Origin: Bacteroidales bacterium
GTDB taxonomy: Bacteria > Bacteroidota > Bacteroidia > Bacteroidales > UBA932
DNA: 64,000 nt
Reading direction: 5' to 3'
Assembly: GCA_022647615.1 (NCBI GenBank)
Contig: JALCKZ010000001.1
Span: 236,178-300,177 of the forward strand
Below, piece by piece: positions 52,825-61,739 of this stretch; position 1 is the first letter of the stretch, and each line of letters begins with the position of its first letter. The position numbers were made by a program, and so were the translations under genes. The notes below the pieces were generated by a model, which was given only the letters and a program-made list of their open reading frames with translations, ran no database searches and was not told where the DNA came from.

Positions 52825-53850
52825 CTACTTTGTCTCTTTTGTCATTTTCTTCATCCCCTCGGAAACATATTGCTTCATATTGTTTTGGTCTCCGTAAATC
52901 AAAAGCGCCTCAATATCAGGAGTTTCTGCAATAATTTCTTTTGCTCTTTCCAATCCCACTACCATAAAATATGTTGCGTAAGCATCTGCTGCTGTTGCGT
53001 TTGGAGCTACAACGGTTGCGCTCAGCAAATTATGCTGCACAGGATAGCCAGTCTTTGGGTTAATGGTGTGCGCATATTTTTTGCCGTTCTCCACGTAATA
53101 TTTTCTGTAGTCTCCGCTGGTTACAAGCCCTTTGCCTGAAATGCGGATTTCATCCTGTATCATCTCGCCGGGAGAATTATTCCCGTCAACAGGCTTGTCA
53201 ACTCCAATGTTCCACTCCTTGCCCTTAGGATTTACACCCTGTGCAAAAATCTCCCCTCCTATTTCTATCATAAAATTTTTAATCCCCATCTTTCTGAATC
53301 TTTCGGCAAAATAATCTGCGGTATATCCCTGTGCAATCGCATTGAAATTCAGCTCACAGCGCGGATCATCCTTTGTAATGGAATCCCCGACAAGCTTAAA
53401 GTGTTCCATTCCGGTAAACTGCATTATGCTGTCTATCTTTGCCTTTGTAACGTTAGCCTTATTTTTAAAACCGAACCCCCACAGGTCAAACAACGGAGCG
53501 CTTGAGGCATCAAAAGCCCCATTGCTTACCTTGTACATCTTCTGAGATGCAACAAAATTGTCAATGAAAATTTTATCCGGTTTTACGGGCAGGTTATTGT
53601 TGAATTTATAAAGGAGAGACGTTGAATCGTACCCCGATACGGAATTGTCTATCTGCTTGAAATACAGATTCACACTATCCCTGACACTAGCAGAGGAACT
53701 ATCAACAGGTTCATAAACAATGTGATAAGTACTACCCTGGGCGACACCTGTCAGCGCAATGTAATCATTGCCCTTATTGCATCCTGTAAAGATAGCCATC
53801 AATAAAACAGCTGCGGCACCCGCAAAGCGCCTTTCTATTTTCCTAAACAT
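52825..53850 (-). CDS. apbE: FAD:protein FMN transferase (ApbE)
   Basis: 341 residues from ATG 53850; signal peptide with lipobox IFTGC. Transfers FMN from FAD to a Thr of target proteins (NqrB/NqrC, RnfG/D types) in the periplasm, needing Mg2+. Family motifs: GSTYHIVY, FDASSAPLFDLWGF, FNAIAQGYTADYFAE, FMIEIGGEIFAQG, and YAHTINPKTGYPV with the metal-binding residues before AADAYATYFMVVG. Transcribed towards the D-aminoacylase gene, which starts 52 bp downstream on the same strand. Confidence 0.95.
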   Translation of the reverse strand: MFRKIERRFAGAAAVLLMAIFTGCNKGNDYIALTGVAQGSTYHIVYEPVDSSSASVRDSVNLYFKQIDNSVSGYDSTSLLYKFNNNLPVKPDKIFIDNFVASQKMYKVSNGAFDASSAPLFDLWGFGFKNKANVTKAKIDSIMQFTGMEHFKLVGDSITKDDPRCELNFNAIAQGYTADYFAERFRKMGIKNFMIEIGGEIFAQGVNPKGKEWNIGVDKPVDGNNSPGEMIQDEIRISGKGLVTSGDYRKYYVENGKKYAHTINPKTGYPVQHNLLSATVVAPNATAADAYATYFMVVGLERAKEIIAETPDIEALLIYGDQNNMKQYVSEGMKKMTKETK

Positions 53851-53952
53851 AACTTTAGATATTATAGTTGCGTGCAGCCTCAAGGCGATGGCACGATTTT
53901 GGCTCACCGATAGGCAAATTTAGAAATAATTCATTTTAAGTGCAAAAAAACG

Positions 53953-53960
53953 TACTTTTG
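53953..53960 (+). promoter_or_regulatory. candidate -7 box of the FISUMP lipoprotein gene
   Basis: TACTTTTG, 22 bp upstream of ATG 53983. Confidence 0.35.
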
Positions 53961-53982
53961 CAATCAAACACTAGAAGAAATA

Positions 53983-54996
53983 ATGAAATTGAGTTCTCTT
54001 AATAAATTTTGGATGCTCCTGGCGGTTGCGGCATTGTTTGCAACGGGATGTCACAAGTCAAGCGATGATGAAGATTACATGGAGGGAAATATGGAGTTTT
54101 CTGTTCCATTATATTCGCTTGCAGGGAAAAGTTATACGCTTACAGCAGGGGGTATTACAACTCCTTCATCCGGAGTAACTTACAAGTGGTATTCCACTAT
54201 GACGGATGATACTATAAAAGGTTCTGCGGGGGTAAAGGCCACCTTTGTTGTACCGGACTCGCTGGCCACATATTCAATTACGGAAGCAGCCTCTGCTACA
54301 GGATATTACGGAACAACAGCAACTCAATACTGCAATACTGTCGTTCCTTACATAGGACACTCTCTAACAGATGTTTCCGCTCCTACCGATTCCATCAAAG
54401 ATCCTAGAGACAACCAATATTATTACATAACTACGGCTGGCAATCTGGACTGGTTTGCAGAAAACCTTAATTATAAAGGCAGCGGCAGCGGATACGCAAA
54501 TGCCGATGATGCAGGATATCTTTTTGGCAGACTATATAATTGGAATGATGCAACAGGAAAAGTTTCAGGTTCAGGCCTTGGCGGCGGTCCTCAGGGAGCT
54601 TGTCCTCCGGGGTGGACGGTGCCTACGAACGAGGATTGGGAAGATCTTGCTAAAGCTCTGAAAGGAAGTGCAGTAGGTTTTCTTGATAACTGGATAGGTC
54701 TTGGAGAGATGGTCATGGTAAATGCAAAATGCAACGGGACAAAATTCTGGCCTTACGCAGCAAAGGTAACCATGAAAAACAAGTTCGGATGGAACGCGCT
54801 TGCAACAGGAAGCTGTTCAAATAATTATCACTATTTCACAGGATTAAATGCTTATGCATTCTTCTGGAGTTCTACTCAAATGGACTCTAACAATGCATAT
54901 TACAGATACTTATACTACAATCTGCCAAACTTCCCTTTCAATTACGCAACAAAGGATGATATGGGAGCTTCCATCAGATGTGTACGCAAGCACTAG
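53983..54996 (+). CDS. FISUMP-domain lipoprotein
   Basis: 337 residues. Lipobox ALFATGC predicts a lipoprotein. Residues about 35-115 resemble an Ig-like domain, and residues 135-337 are a FISUMP (Fibrobacter succinogenes major paralogous) domain: DWFAENLNYKG, GYLFGRLYNWNDA, CPPGWTVPTNEDWEDL, FFWSSTQMD and the ending ...GASIRCVRKH. Function of the domain is unknown; it is typical of Bacteroidota and Fibrobacter surface proteins. Confidence 0.92.
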   Translation: MKLSSLNKFWMLLAVAALFATGCHKSSDDEDYMEGNMEFSVPLYSLAGKSYTLTAGGITTPSSGVTYKWYSTMTDDTIKGSAGVKATFVVPDSLATYSITEAASATGYYGTTATQYCNTVVPYIGHSLTDVSAPTDSIKDPRDNQYYYITTAGNLDWFAENLNYKGSGSGYANADDAGYLFGRLYNWNDATGKVSGSGLGGGPQGACPPGWTVPTNEDWEDLAKALKGSAVGFLDNWIGLGEMVMVNAKCNGTKFWPYAAKVTMKNKFGWNALATGSCSNNYHYFTGLNAYAFFWSSTQMDSNNAYYRYLYYNLPNFPFNYATKDDMGASIRCVRKH

Positions 54997-55025
54997 AACT
55001 ACAACTATAACAAATACTTACAATT

Positions 55026-55616
55026 ATGAAAAAAGGATGTTCAGGACTAATAGTAGTACTCGTCATTTTGGCGGTACTAGTTATCTGGGGCATAAAGGCC
55101 TATAACTCAATGGTTAAACAGCGTGAGGCTGTAAACACTGCATGGAGCAACGTAGAAAACACCTATCAGAGAAGAGCAGATTTGATTCCTAATCTGGTAT
55201 CCACCGTTAAGGGTTATGCAAAGCATGAACAATCTACGCTAGAGGGAGTTGTAGAGGCTCGCGCAAAGGCTACTCAAATAAAAGTTGATCCTGCAAATTT
55301 GGACGAGGCTTCACTTAAGAAATTTAATGATGCTCAAGGTGAACTTGGCAGCGCGCTTGGCAAACTGCTTATGATTCAGGAGAATTATCCGGACCTTAAG
55401 GCAAATGAAAACTTCCTGGAACTTCAAAGTCAGCTGGAGGGAACAGAGAATAGAATTAACGTTGCGCGCAACAACTTTAATGATACTGCAAAGAACTACA
55501 ACACGTATCTGCAGAAATTCCCTAACAACGTGATTTCCGGTCTGTTCGGCTTTAAGACCAAACCTTACTTTGAGGCAGCCGCAGGCTCAGAAACAGCTCC
55601 AAAAGTTGAATTTTAA
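55026..55616 (+). CDS. lemA: LemA family membrane protein
   Basis: 196 residues: N-terminal membrane segment (residues 5-24) and a helical-bundle extracytoplasmic domain with YNSMVKQREAVNTAWSNVE, YQRRADLIPNLVSTVKGYAK and ...LEGTENRINVARNNFND. Family function is unclear; it regularly precedes TPM-domain genes, as here. A hairpin built from an inverted pair of TCCCGACAG words follows. Confidence 0.95.
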   Translation: MKKGCSGLIVVLVILAVLVIWGIKAYNSMVKQREAVNTAWSNVENTYQRRADLIPNLVSTVKGYAKHEQSTLEGVVEARAKATQIKVDPANLDEASLKKFNDAQGELGSALGKLLMIQENYPDLKANENFLELQSQLEGTENRINVARNNFNDTAKNYNTYLQKFPNNVISGLFGFKTKPYFEAAAGSETAPKVEF

Positions 55617-55630
55617 TCTTTAATAATTTA

Positions 55631-55673
55631 CTGTCGGGAATAAGAAAATTATCTTACTCCCGACAGTTTTATT
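55631..55673 (+). terminator. terminator-like hairpin formed by an inverted pair of the TCCCGACAG word
   Basis: CTGTCGGGAATAAGA (55631-55645) pairs with TCTTACTCCCGACAG (55652-55666), 14 of 15 positions, followed by a T-rich run. It sits between lemA and the TPM gene, so it may only attenuate. Confidence 0.75.
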
Positions 55674-55679
55674 TTTATC

Positions 55680-56123
55680 ATGTGGTTTGTTAAACGTCTG
55701 ATTCCCAAAGAGGATGAGAAGATGATAGTGGCCGCTATAAAAAAAGCGGAGCTGAATACATCCGGAGAAATTCGCGTGCACATAGAGAGCGAATGCAAAG
55801 AGGATAATCCTTTAGCAAGGGCAATTTATGTCTTCAACATGCTTGGCATGTACAAGACAGCAGCGCGCAACGGAGTATTGATTTATGTGGCAAAGAAAAG
55901 CCGCAAGTTTGCAATCATTGGAGATGACGGTATTAACAGAGTTATTCCGGATAATTATTGGAATGACATCCGCTCGGCAATGTCTGAAGATTTCTCTAAA
56001 GGACAGTATGCCAGCGGAATATGCAATGCAATTCTAAGCACGGGAGAATTGCTTAAGAAAGAGTTCCCGCACACGGCGGATGATGTAAATGAACAGAGCG
56101 ATGAGATATCTTTTGGGAAATAA
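55680..56123 (+). CDS. TPM-domain protein without signal peptide
   Basis: 147 residues, nearly all a TPM domain (TLP18.3/Psb32/MOLO-1): IPKEDEKMIVAAIKKAELNTSGEIRVHIE, YVAKKSRKFAIIGDDGIN and FSKGQYASGICNAILSTGELL. No N-terminal signal or membrane segment is evident, so it may be cytoplasmic or use another route. Overlaps the next gene by 35 bp. Confidence 0.85.
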   Translation: MWFVKRLIPKEDEKMIVAAIKKAELNTSGEIRVHIESECKEDNPLARAIYVFNMLGMYKTAARNGVLIYVAKKSRKFAIIGDDGINRVIPDNYWNDIRSAMSEDFSKGQYASGICNAILSTGELLKKEFPHTADDVNEQSDEISFGK

Positions 56124-57252
56124 ATGCGCTGCTGTTCTTGCGGCGTTATGCTTTATTGCAGCTGCGGCAATACCTGCCGGAGCGCAAAAGACTGCTGCAC
56201 AACCGGCCGCAAAATCAGCTGTAGTCCAGAGTGCTGCAAAGCAACCTGCGGCTGCAAAAAATGTTGCCGTGCAACCTGCGGCTGCAAATCAAAATATCAG
56301 ATTGCTTGCCGCGGACTCAATAAAAAAAGCAAGCACAAATGCTGCAGAAAAATCTCTGCAAGCCGCCGTTAAAAAAGATAAAGACGGCAATGTAATAGGA
56401 ACATCTTTTGGTTCCACGCTTGCAACAGATCCTTACGTACCAGTTGGAGATGAGCAGATTAAAGCGGCGGAGTCTGCGCTGGATGCCGCAGAACAAAAAG
56501 AATCTTCTTCTAAATTTAACTCAGCTGCGGATGCAATTCCGGCAGCTCCCAATCCTCAAAGATTGGTCAATGACTACACAGGAATTTTAACTCCGGAACA
56601 AGTTGCCGCAATGGAAACCCGCTGTGAAGATTTCTCCAGAAAAACTTCTAACCAAATTGCAATTGTAATTGTTCCAACTCTGTACGGATTTGATAAAGAG
56701 GAATATGCGCGCACAATAGGAAAAACTTGGGATGTAGGACAGAAAAAATATCTTAACGGAATTGTTCTGCTTGTAAAGCCAAAAATCGGAAATGAGAGTG
56801 GTGAAGTTTTCATCTCCACAGGCTCCGGATTGGAGGGTGTTCTTACAGACGCAATGTGCGAGAGAATTATACAACTGCGTCTTATTCCGGCCTTTAGAGA
56901 GAATGATTACTATGACGGAATTAATGATGCTCTTAGTTTGATTTTCCCTCTTGCAGCCGGTGAGATTTCTTCAGATGAGTTCAGCGGAGATGATGGAGAA
57001 AGTCCGCATGACATATTTATCTTAGTATTCCTTCTTCTGTTTTTCGGCGGTATAATTGCAGCTAAAATTTATGAGCACAAACACGGCAGACATATCGGCC
57101 GCGGCGGCGGATTCAACACCGGAGGCGGGTTTGACAGGCCATTCTTTGGCGGCTTTGGCGGCGGTTCCGGCGGAGGCGGCTTTGGAGGTTTCGGCGGTTT
57201 TGGCGGCGGAGGCGGAGGCTTCTGCGGAGGAGGTGCCGGAGGAAGCTGGTAA
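56089..57252 (+). CDS. secreted TPM-domain protein with Gly-rich C terminus (YgcG-like)
   Basis: 387 residues. Signal peptide (ending ...PAGAQ), a long Ala/Gln/Lys-rich low-complexity region (about 34-125), then a TPM domain (about 155-305: VNDYTGILTPEQVAAMETRC, IAIVIVPTLYGFDKEEYA, LNGIVLLVKP). A membrane segment at about 305-325 and a Gly/Phe-rich tail (GGGFGGFGGFGGG...) follow. LemA plus one or two TPM proteins is a recurring gene set with unproven envelope function. ATG 56101 is an alternative start. Confidence 0.88.
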   Translation: MNRAMRYLLGNKCAAVLAALCFIAAAAIPAGAQKTAAQPAAKSAVVQSAAKQPAAAKNVAVQPAAANQNIRLLAADSIKKASTNAAEKSLQAAVKKDKDGNVIGTSFGSTLATDPYVPVGDEQIKAAESALDAAEQKESSSKFNSAADAIPAAPNPQRLVNDYTGILTPEQVAAMETRCEDFSRKTSNQIAIVIVPTLYGFDKEEYARTIGKTWDVGQKKYLNGIVLLVKPKIGNESGEVFISTGSGLEGVLTDAMCERIIQLRLIPAFRENDYYDGINDALSLIFPLAAGEISSDEFSGDDGESPHDIFILVFLLLFFGGIIAAKIYEHKHGRHIGRGGGFNTGGGFDRPFFGGFGGGSGGGGFGGFGGFGGGGGGFCGGGAGGSW

Positions 57253-57268
57253 AAACAGCAGCCGGCTT

Positions 57269-58261
57269 TTAAAATTTATACACAAAATTTCCGCTCTCCG
57301 GAATTTGCAATATGCCTCTAGATGCCAGTAAATCTGTAGTTTGCGTATAAATGAAATGATACCACCAAATGCAAAACTCATTGAAGGTTATTTCATTGGA
57401 GTAACCAGATTTAACATAAATGTTCTCCATATAGGCTCTGTTATTTTCCAAAACTTTAAGCAACTTGGGCAGAAACTTTTGAGCCATTGTCTCAAGTATT
57501 TCATTATCTGAAGCAGAGACAACATTCCCTGTTTCAGACAAATTGCAGTGCTTACGGTTATTCCCGTAAACACTGATTTTTCCTACCTGATTTCCGTAAA
57601 TGCCAAACGCTTCCCTCTCTGAATTCCCCTCAGAAATGCGGCAATAATAATTTTTTCCGTGTCTAAGCGGACGCTCAGGCGCCTTCAAAAAATCACTTTC
57701 CACATTGCTAATCTGCCAGTTATCTAACAGCACATCACTCAAAATGAAAAAAGACCAATGTTCAAAATTACCAATCGCGGCCATTCCCGTCTTTGAAAAA
57801 TCTCTTTTTATTCCCGACAGATTTTCCTCAATCACATTGGCTATCTGCTCAGATATCGGATGAGCATAGGAAAATAATTTCTCCCCATCCTCAGTCAAAC
57901 AGACAAAAATTGTGGGTTTATATTTTCCGTTAATTTGGTGAACCAAATTTTTGCCCTCCAACAAAGACAAAATAGAATCTGTTTTTGACATGGAGAAATT
58001 TGTTTTTAATGCAAAATCCTTAATATCAATATTTTTGTGAAGAGCGGCAAACAAAAAATAAACGCTGTCCCTATTAATACATCTGTCGGGAAAATTATCA
58101 CCTCTAGAAATTATACTGCACTCCAATTTCTTGTTGAATACAGTATCAACTGCATGGTTCCTTGCTAACGTCTTAGCATCTTGCGCATTGACATTATTGC
58201 ACAAAATTCCTGCAAATAACAGGATGCAGAAAGGTAATATTGAACAATTTATCTTTTTCAT
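57269..58261 (-). CDS. secreted protein of unknown function with winged-helix-like segment
   Basis: 330 residues with signal peptide (ending ...NNVNAQ). Residues about 65-130 read like a winged helix-turn-helix (KTNFSMSKTDSILSLLEGKNLVHQ, LTEDGEKLF), which is odd in an exported protein. The C-terminal 200 residues are not recognised (...NRAYMENIYVKSG..., WWYHFIY). TCCCGACAG words lie at 57812 and 58083 inside it. Convergent with the TPM gene; 6 bp downstream of the fumarase gene on the same strand. Confidence 0.6.
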   Translation of the reverse strand: MKKINCSILPFCILLFAGILCNNVNAQDAKTLARNHAVDTVFNKKLECSIISRGDNFPDRCINRDSVYFLFAALHKNIDIKDFALKTNFSMSKTDSILSLLEGKNLVHQINGKYKPTIFVCLTEDGEKLFSYAHPISEQIANVIEENLSGIKRDFSKTGMAAIGNFEHWSFFILSDVLLDNWQISNVESDFLKAPERPLRHGKNYYCRISEGNSEREAFGIYGNQVGKISVYGNNRKHCNLSETGNVVSASDNEILETMAQKFLPKLLKVLENNRAYMENIYVKSGYSNEITFNEFCIWWYHFIYTQTTDLLASRGILQIPESGNFVYKF

Positions 58262-58267
58262 ATCCGA

Positions 58268-59899
58268 CTAACGGCCCTCGAATTTACTGAAAAAATCATT
58301 GCCTTTGTCATCTACCAAAATGAACGCAGGGAAGTTAACAACCTCTATCTGCCAGATGGCTTCCATTCCAAGCTCAGGATATTCTATGCATTTGACGCTC
58401 TTGATGTTATCCTGTGCAAGGATTGCAGCAGGACCGCCTATGCTGCCAAGATAAAATCCGCCGTGCTTTTTGCATGCGTCTGTAACTGCCTGGCTTCTAT
58501 TGCCTTTAGCAATCATAATCATGCTGCCCCCGTTATCCTGGAACAAATCTACATAAGGGTCCATGCGCGCAGCTGTTGTTGGGCCAAATGAACCGCTCGG
58601 CATTCCTTTAGGAGTTTTCGCAGGACCGGCATAGTAAACCGGGTGATCTTTAATGTATTGAGGAAGCCCCTCTCCTTTATCAAGACGCTCCTTCAATTTA
58701 GCATGCGCAATATCGCGGGCAACAATGATAGTTCCGTCCAACAGAAGGAAAGTAGAAACGGGATGTTTGGTCAGCTCTGCAAGCACCTCTTTCATAGGAC
58801 GATTCAGATTTATATGAACGCCACCCTCAAAAGCGGAGCTGCTATTTTTAAACTTGGCCGGAATCAGGCGGGCAGGATTTGCGTCCAATGTCTCCAACCA
58901 AATTCCGTCCTCATTAATCTTTGCTTTAATATTTCTGTCTGCGCTGCAGCTTACTCCAAGTCCAACAGGACAAGAGGCTCCGTGACGCGGAAGTCTTATC
59001 ACTCTAACATCATGCGCAAAATATTTGCCGCCAAACTGAGCGCCAATTCCAAGCTCCTGCGCATCCTTCAAAAGTTTTTGCTCCATCTCTACATCCCTGA
59101 ATGCCTGGCCGTTGCCAAGGCCCTTAGTTGGCAGCGCATCATAATATTTTGCAGATGCAAGTTTAACCGTAGAGAGATTCAAGTCTGCAGAAGTTCCTCC
59201 AATTACAAATGCAATATGATAAGGAGGACATGCCGCAGTTCCCAAAGAACGCATCTTCTCAATTAAAAACTTCTCCAGTTTATCCGGTGCAAGAAGCGCT
59301 TTTGTTTCCTGATACAAATATGTTTTGTTTGCGCTTCCGCCACCTTTTGCCATGAATAAAAACTTGTACTCATCACCGTCGTGAGAAAAAATTTCTATCT
59401 GTGCGGGAATGTTGTTTCCGGAGTTTTTCTCCTTATACATATCAAAGGCAACTGTCTGTGAATAACGCAGATTATCAGTTGTATATGTATCATAAACTCC
59501 ATGCTCCAGAGCAGCCGCATCACCGCCTCCGGTATAAACGTTCTCTCCCTTCCAGCCAAAAATAATTGCCGTGCCCGTATCCTGGCAAAGAGGCAGCTGA
59601 CATTTAGAAGCCACATCTGCATTTAACATAAAAGTCAGAGCAACCGCCTTATCATTTTCACTGGCCTGAGGGTCATCCAAAATCTTTGCAACCATCTCAT
59701 TATGATATGGTCTCAACATAAAAGCAATGTCATGAAATGCCTGCTTTGAGAGCATTCTCAAACCTTCCGCAGAAACTTTTAAAATCTTATGACCTTCAAA
59801 GTTTCCAACGGTTACATATTTTTTTGAATCTTTAAGCAAGTGATACTCAGTAGTATCCTTGCCAAGTTCAAACATGGGATTGTATTTGTATTCTTCCAT
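58268..59899 (-). CDS. fumarate hydratase class I
   Basis: 543 residues from ATG 59899. Iron-sulfur fumarase (FumA/FumB type, N- and C-domains in one chain), catalysing reversible hydration of fumarate. Motifs: [71 protein letters not shown] with cluster Cys, and [16 protein letters not shown] longer frame to 59941 has no added conserved residues. Lies after prfB on the same strand. Confidence 0.95.
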   Translation of the reverse strand: MEEYKYNPMFELGKDTTEYHLLKDSKKYVTVGNFEGHKILKVSAEGLRMLSKQAFHDIAFMLRPYHNEMVAKILDDPQASENDKAVALTFMLNADVASKCQLPLCQDTGTAIIFGWKGENVYTGGGDAAALEHGVYDTYTTDNLRYSQTVAFDMYKEKNSGNNIPAQIEIFSHDGDEYKFLFMAKGGGSANKTYLYQETKALLAPDKLEKFLIEKMRSLGTAACPPYHIAFVIGGTSADLNLSTVKLASAKYYDALPTKGLGNGQAFRDVEMEQKLLKDAQELGIGAQFGGKYFAHDVRVIRLPRHGASCPVGLGVSCSADRNIKAKINEDGIWLETLDANPARLIPAKFKNSSSAFEGGVHINLNRPMKEVLAELTKHPVSTFLLLDGTIIVARDIAHAKLKERLDKGEGLPQYIKDHPVYYAGPAKTPKGMPSGSFGPTTAARMDPYVDLFQDNGGSMIMIAKGNRSQAVTDACKKHGGFYLGSIGGPAAILAQDNIKSVKCIEYPELGMEAIWQIEVVNFPAFILVDDKGNDFFSKFEGR

Positions 59900-59949
59900 A
59901 ATCTTTATTTTTCCAAGCTCTTGCGAGCAATTATTTATCATTAATTTTT

Positions 59950-61033
59950 CTACTCTTCATCAACATTCTTATTGTCTCCTCTTCTGACGCCCATCAAAAA
60001 CGCCTTCATGAAAGCGTTCAAATCTCCATCCAGAACTCCTTGCGTATCAGCCGTTTCTATCCCGGTACGCACATCCTTCACCATCTTATACGGATGCAAA
60101 ACATAACTGCGAATTTGAGAACCCCACTCTATCTTTTTCTTCTGCCCTTCCAGCTCCGCCTGCTTATCCCGCTTCTTCTCCAGCTCCAGCTCATATAAGT
60201 GTGACTTCAAGATTCTCAGCGCATTCTGTCTATTATCCAGCTGAGAGCGTGTCTCCGTATTTTCCACAACAATACCTGTCGGGATATGCTTAACTCTTAC
60301 ACCCGTCTCAACCTTATTTACATTTTGTCCTCCGGCACCGCTGGAACGGAAAGTATCCCACTCCAAATCTGAAGGATTAATCACAATTTCTATTGAATCA
60401 TCTACAAGCGGATAAACAAATACAGATGAGAAAGTTGTCTGTCTCTTGCCCTGTGCGTTAAACGGGGAAATTCTCACCAGACGGTGCACTCCGTTCTCCG
60501 CCTTTAAATATCCGTAAGCATAATCGCCCTCAATCTGAAGAGTAACGGATTTAATTCCCGCCTCATCACCTGCAAGCAAGTCTGTTACAGTCACTTTATA
60601 GCCATTGCGTTCTCCCCATCTGGTATACATCCTCATAAGCATGCTGCTCCAGTCATTGCTCTCCGTACCGCCCGCACCGCTGTTAATCTTAACCAGCGCG
60701 CCAAGATTATCTCCCTCCGCAGACAACATGCTCTTAAATTCAACCTCCTCCAAATGCTTGGTAACCAAAGCATCTTGCTGAGCAATCTCCTCCTCCGGCG
60801 CCCCCATCTCCTTAAGCACGTCAAGGTCTTCCCCCTCTCTTTTAAGGGAGTCAATAGCATTGACCCAATATTTTATTCCCGACAGTTTTTTTAAGAACGC
60901 CTCTGCATTCTTAGCGTCATTCCAGAAATCAGGTGCCGCAGCAACCTTCTCACCTTCAGCTATCTCCTTGACTTTCTTGTCATAGTCAAAGAGACCTCCT
61001 CAACGTATCCAGACGTTCTTTAAGATTTTCCAT
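59950..61033 (-). CDS. prfB: peptide chain release factor 2 with programmed +1 frameshift
   Basis: Releases peptides at UGA and UAA codons. The start ATG (61033) reads 15 codons in frame 0 to ...LRRSL-TGA, where CTTTGAC (slip site CTT 60991-60989, stop TGA 60988-60986) is preceded by the SD-like AGGAGG at 61000-60995, as in E. coli. After a +1 shift the product continues [15 protein letters not shown]... for 345 residues (about 360 total). GGQ motif in [20 protein letters not shown], with the usual release-factor tail. This gene keeps the autoregulatory frameshift in which RF2 senses its own level. Confidence 0.96.
60985..61000 (-). promoter_or_regulatory. prfB: prfB programmed frameshift signal
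   Basis: On the coding strand AGGAGG (61000-60995), TCT, then CTT-TGA-C. The UGA is decoded by RF2 itself; when RF2 is scarce the ribosome slips to the +1 frame. Confidence 0.95.
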
Positions 61034-61040
61034 AACGCCA

Positions 61041-61048
61041 CAAATATA
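61041..61048 (-). promoter_or_regulatory. candidate -7 box of prfB
   Basis: TATATTTG on the coding strand, 7 bp before the ATG: the same short spacing as at trkA, again predicting an almost leaderless transcript. Confidence 0.45.
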
Positions 61049-61069
61049 ATCAAATAAGGAATATCCCCC

Positions 61070-61092
61070 AAGACTGAAAAAATTTCAGTCTT
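61070..61092. promoter_or_regulatory. palindrome upstream of hsp20 (possible activator site)
   Basis: AAGACTGAAA (61070-61079), AAA, TTTCAGTCTT (61083-61092): perfect 10-bp arms, centred about 82 bp upstream of the sigma-54-like -12 element. That distance suits a bacterial enhancer-binding protein. It could instead serve prfB. Confidence 0.45.
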
Positions 61093-61150
61093 TCTGAAAA
61101 ATTGTCACCAAAAATAATCTTAACGCTGTCAAAACTTCCTGATTTTCAGC

Positions 61151-61165
61151 TGGCACAGCCTTTGC
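61151..61165 (+). promoter_or_regulatory. sigma-54-type promoter of hsp20
   Basis: TGGCAC at 61151-61156, 5 bp, TTGC at 61162-61165: an exact match to the -24/-12 consensus TGGCAC-N5-TTGC, about 105 bp upstream of hsp20. Implies RpoN plus an activator encoded elsewhere. Confidence 0.7.
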
Positions 61166-61270
61166 GATTTACCCAAGTGTCTTTGAAAATGAACAGAGAT
61201 TAGAAATCAAAGAGAAGTTTTCAAGATAATATTTAATAATAAATTAATTTAAAAATAGGAGGATTTTATT

Positions 61271-61708
61271 ATGATGCCAATTTTAAGAAGAAACAATGAG
61301 AGCTGGTTACCAGGTATCTTTAATGATATCTTCAGCGACGATGATTGGATGATTAAAGCTAACGCTTCTGCACCTGCAGTAAACGTCATTGAAAATGCTA
61401 AAGATTATAAGATTGAGGTGGCAGCACCGGGAATGACCAAGGAAGATTTCAAGGTCAATGTAGATGAGAACGATAACCTTATAATCTCCATGGAGAAAAA
61501 GAATGAGAACAATCAGGGCAAGGAGAATAGCCACTACCTGAGACGCGAGTTCTCATACTCTAAATTCCAGCAAGTTATGACGCTTCCTGACAATGCAGAT
61601 AAAGAAAAAATTTCTGCAAAAGTTAACAATGGAATTTTGAATATTCAGATTCCTAAATTGCAGGAGGATCAAATTAAAAAGCAGCAAAAGTTGATTAACG
61701 TTGAATAG
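61271..61708 (+). CDS. small heat-shock protein (Hsp20/alpha-crystallin)
   Basis: 145 residues. ATP-independent chaperone that holds unfolding proteins. Alpha-crystallin domain from about residue 35 to 135: APAVNVIENAKDYKIEVAAPG, LIISMEKKNENNQG, FSYSKFQQVMTLPDN and VNNGILNIQIPKL (the last including the IxI-type C-terminal contact). ATG 61271 is adjacent to a second Met; either could be used. It has its own sigma-54-like promoter and a terminator. Confidence 0.95.
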   Translation: MMPILRRNNESWLPGIFNDIFSDDDWMIKANASAPAVNVIENAKDYKIEVAAPGMTKEDFKVNVDENDNLIISMEKKNENNQGKENSHYLRREFSYSKFQQVMTLPDNADKEKISAKVNNGILNIQIPKLQEDQIKKQQKLINVE

Positions 61709-61739
61709 AAAAAAGCCCGAAGTGATTCGGGCTTTTTTT
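61709..61739. terminator. bidirectional terminator of hsp20 and recX
   Basis: Perfect 13-bp stem (arms 61709-61721 and 61726-61738; AAAAAAGCCCGAA / TTCGGGCTTTTTT) with GTGA loop and T-run. It ends at the recX stop codon, so it also serves the minus strand. Confidence 0.9.

Noticed and set aside
57022..57381. Ala/Ser-rich genes on both strands over the TPM gene end
   Set aside because: Frames created by the GGC-rich codons of the Gly-rich tail.
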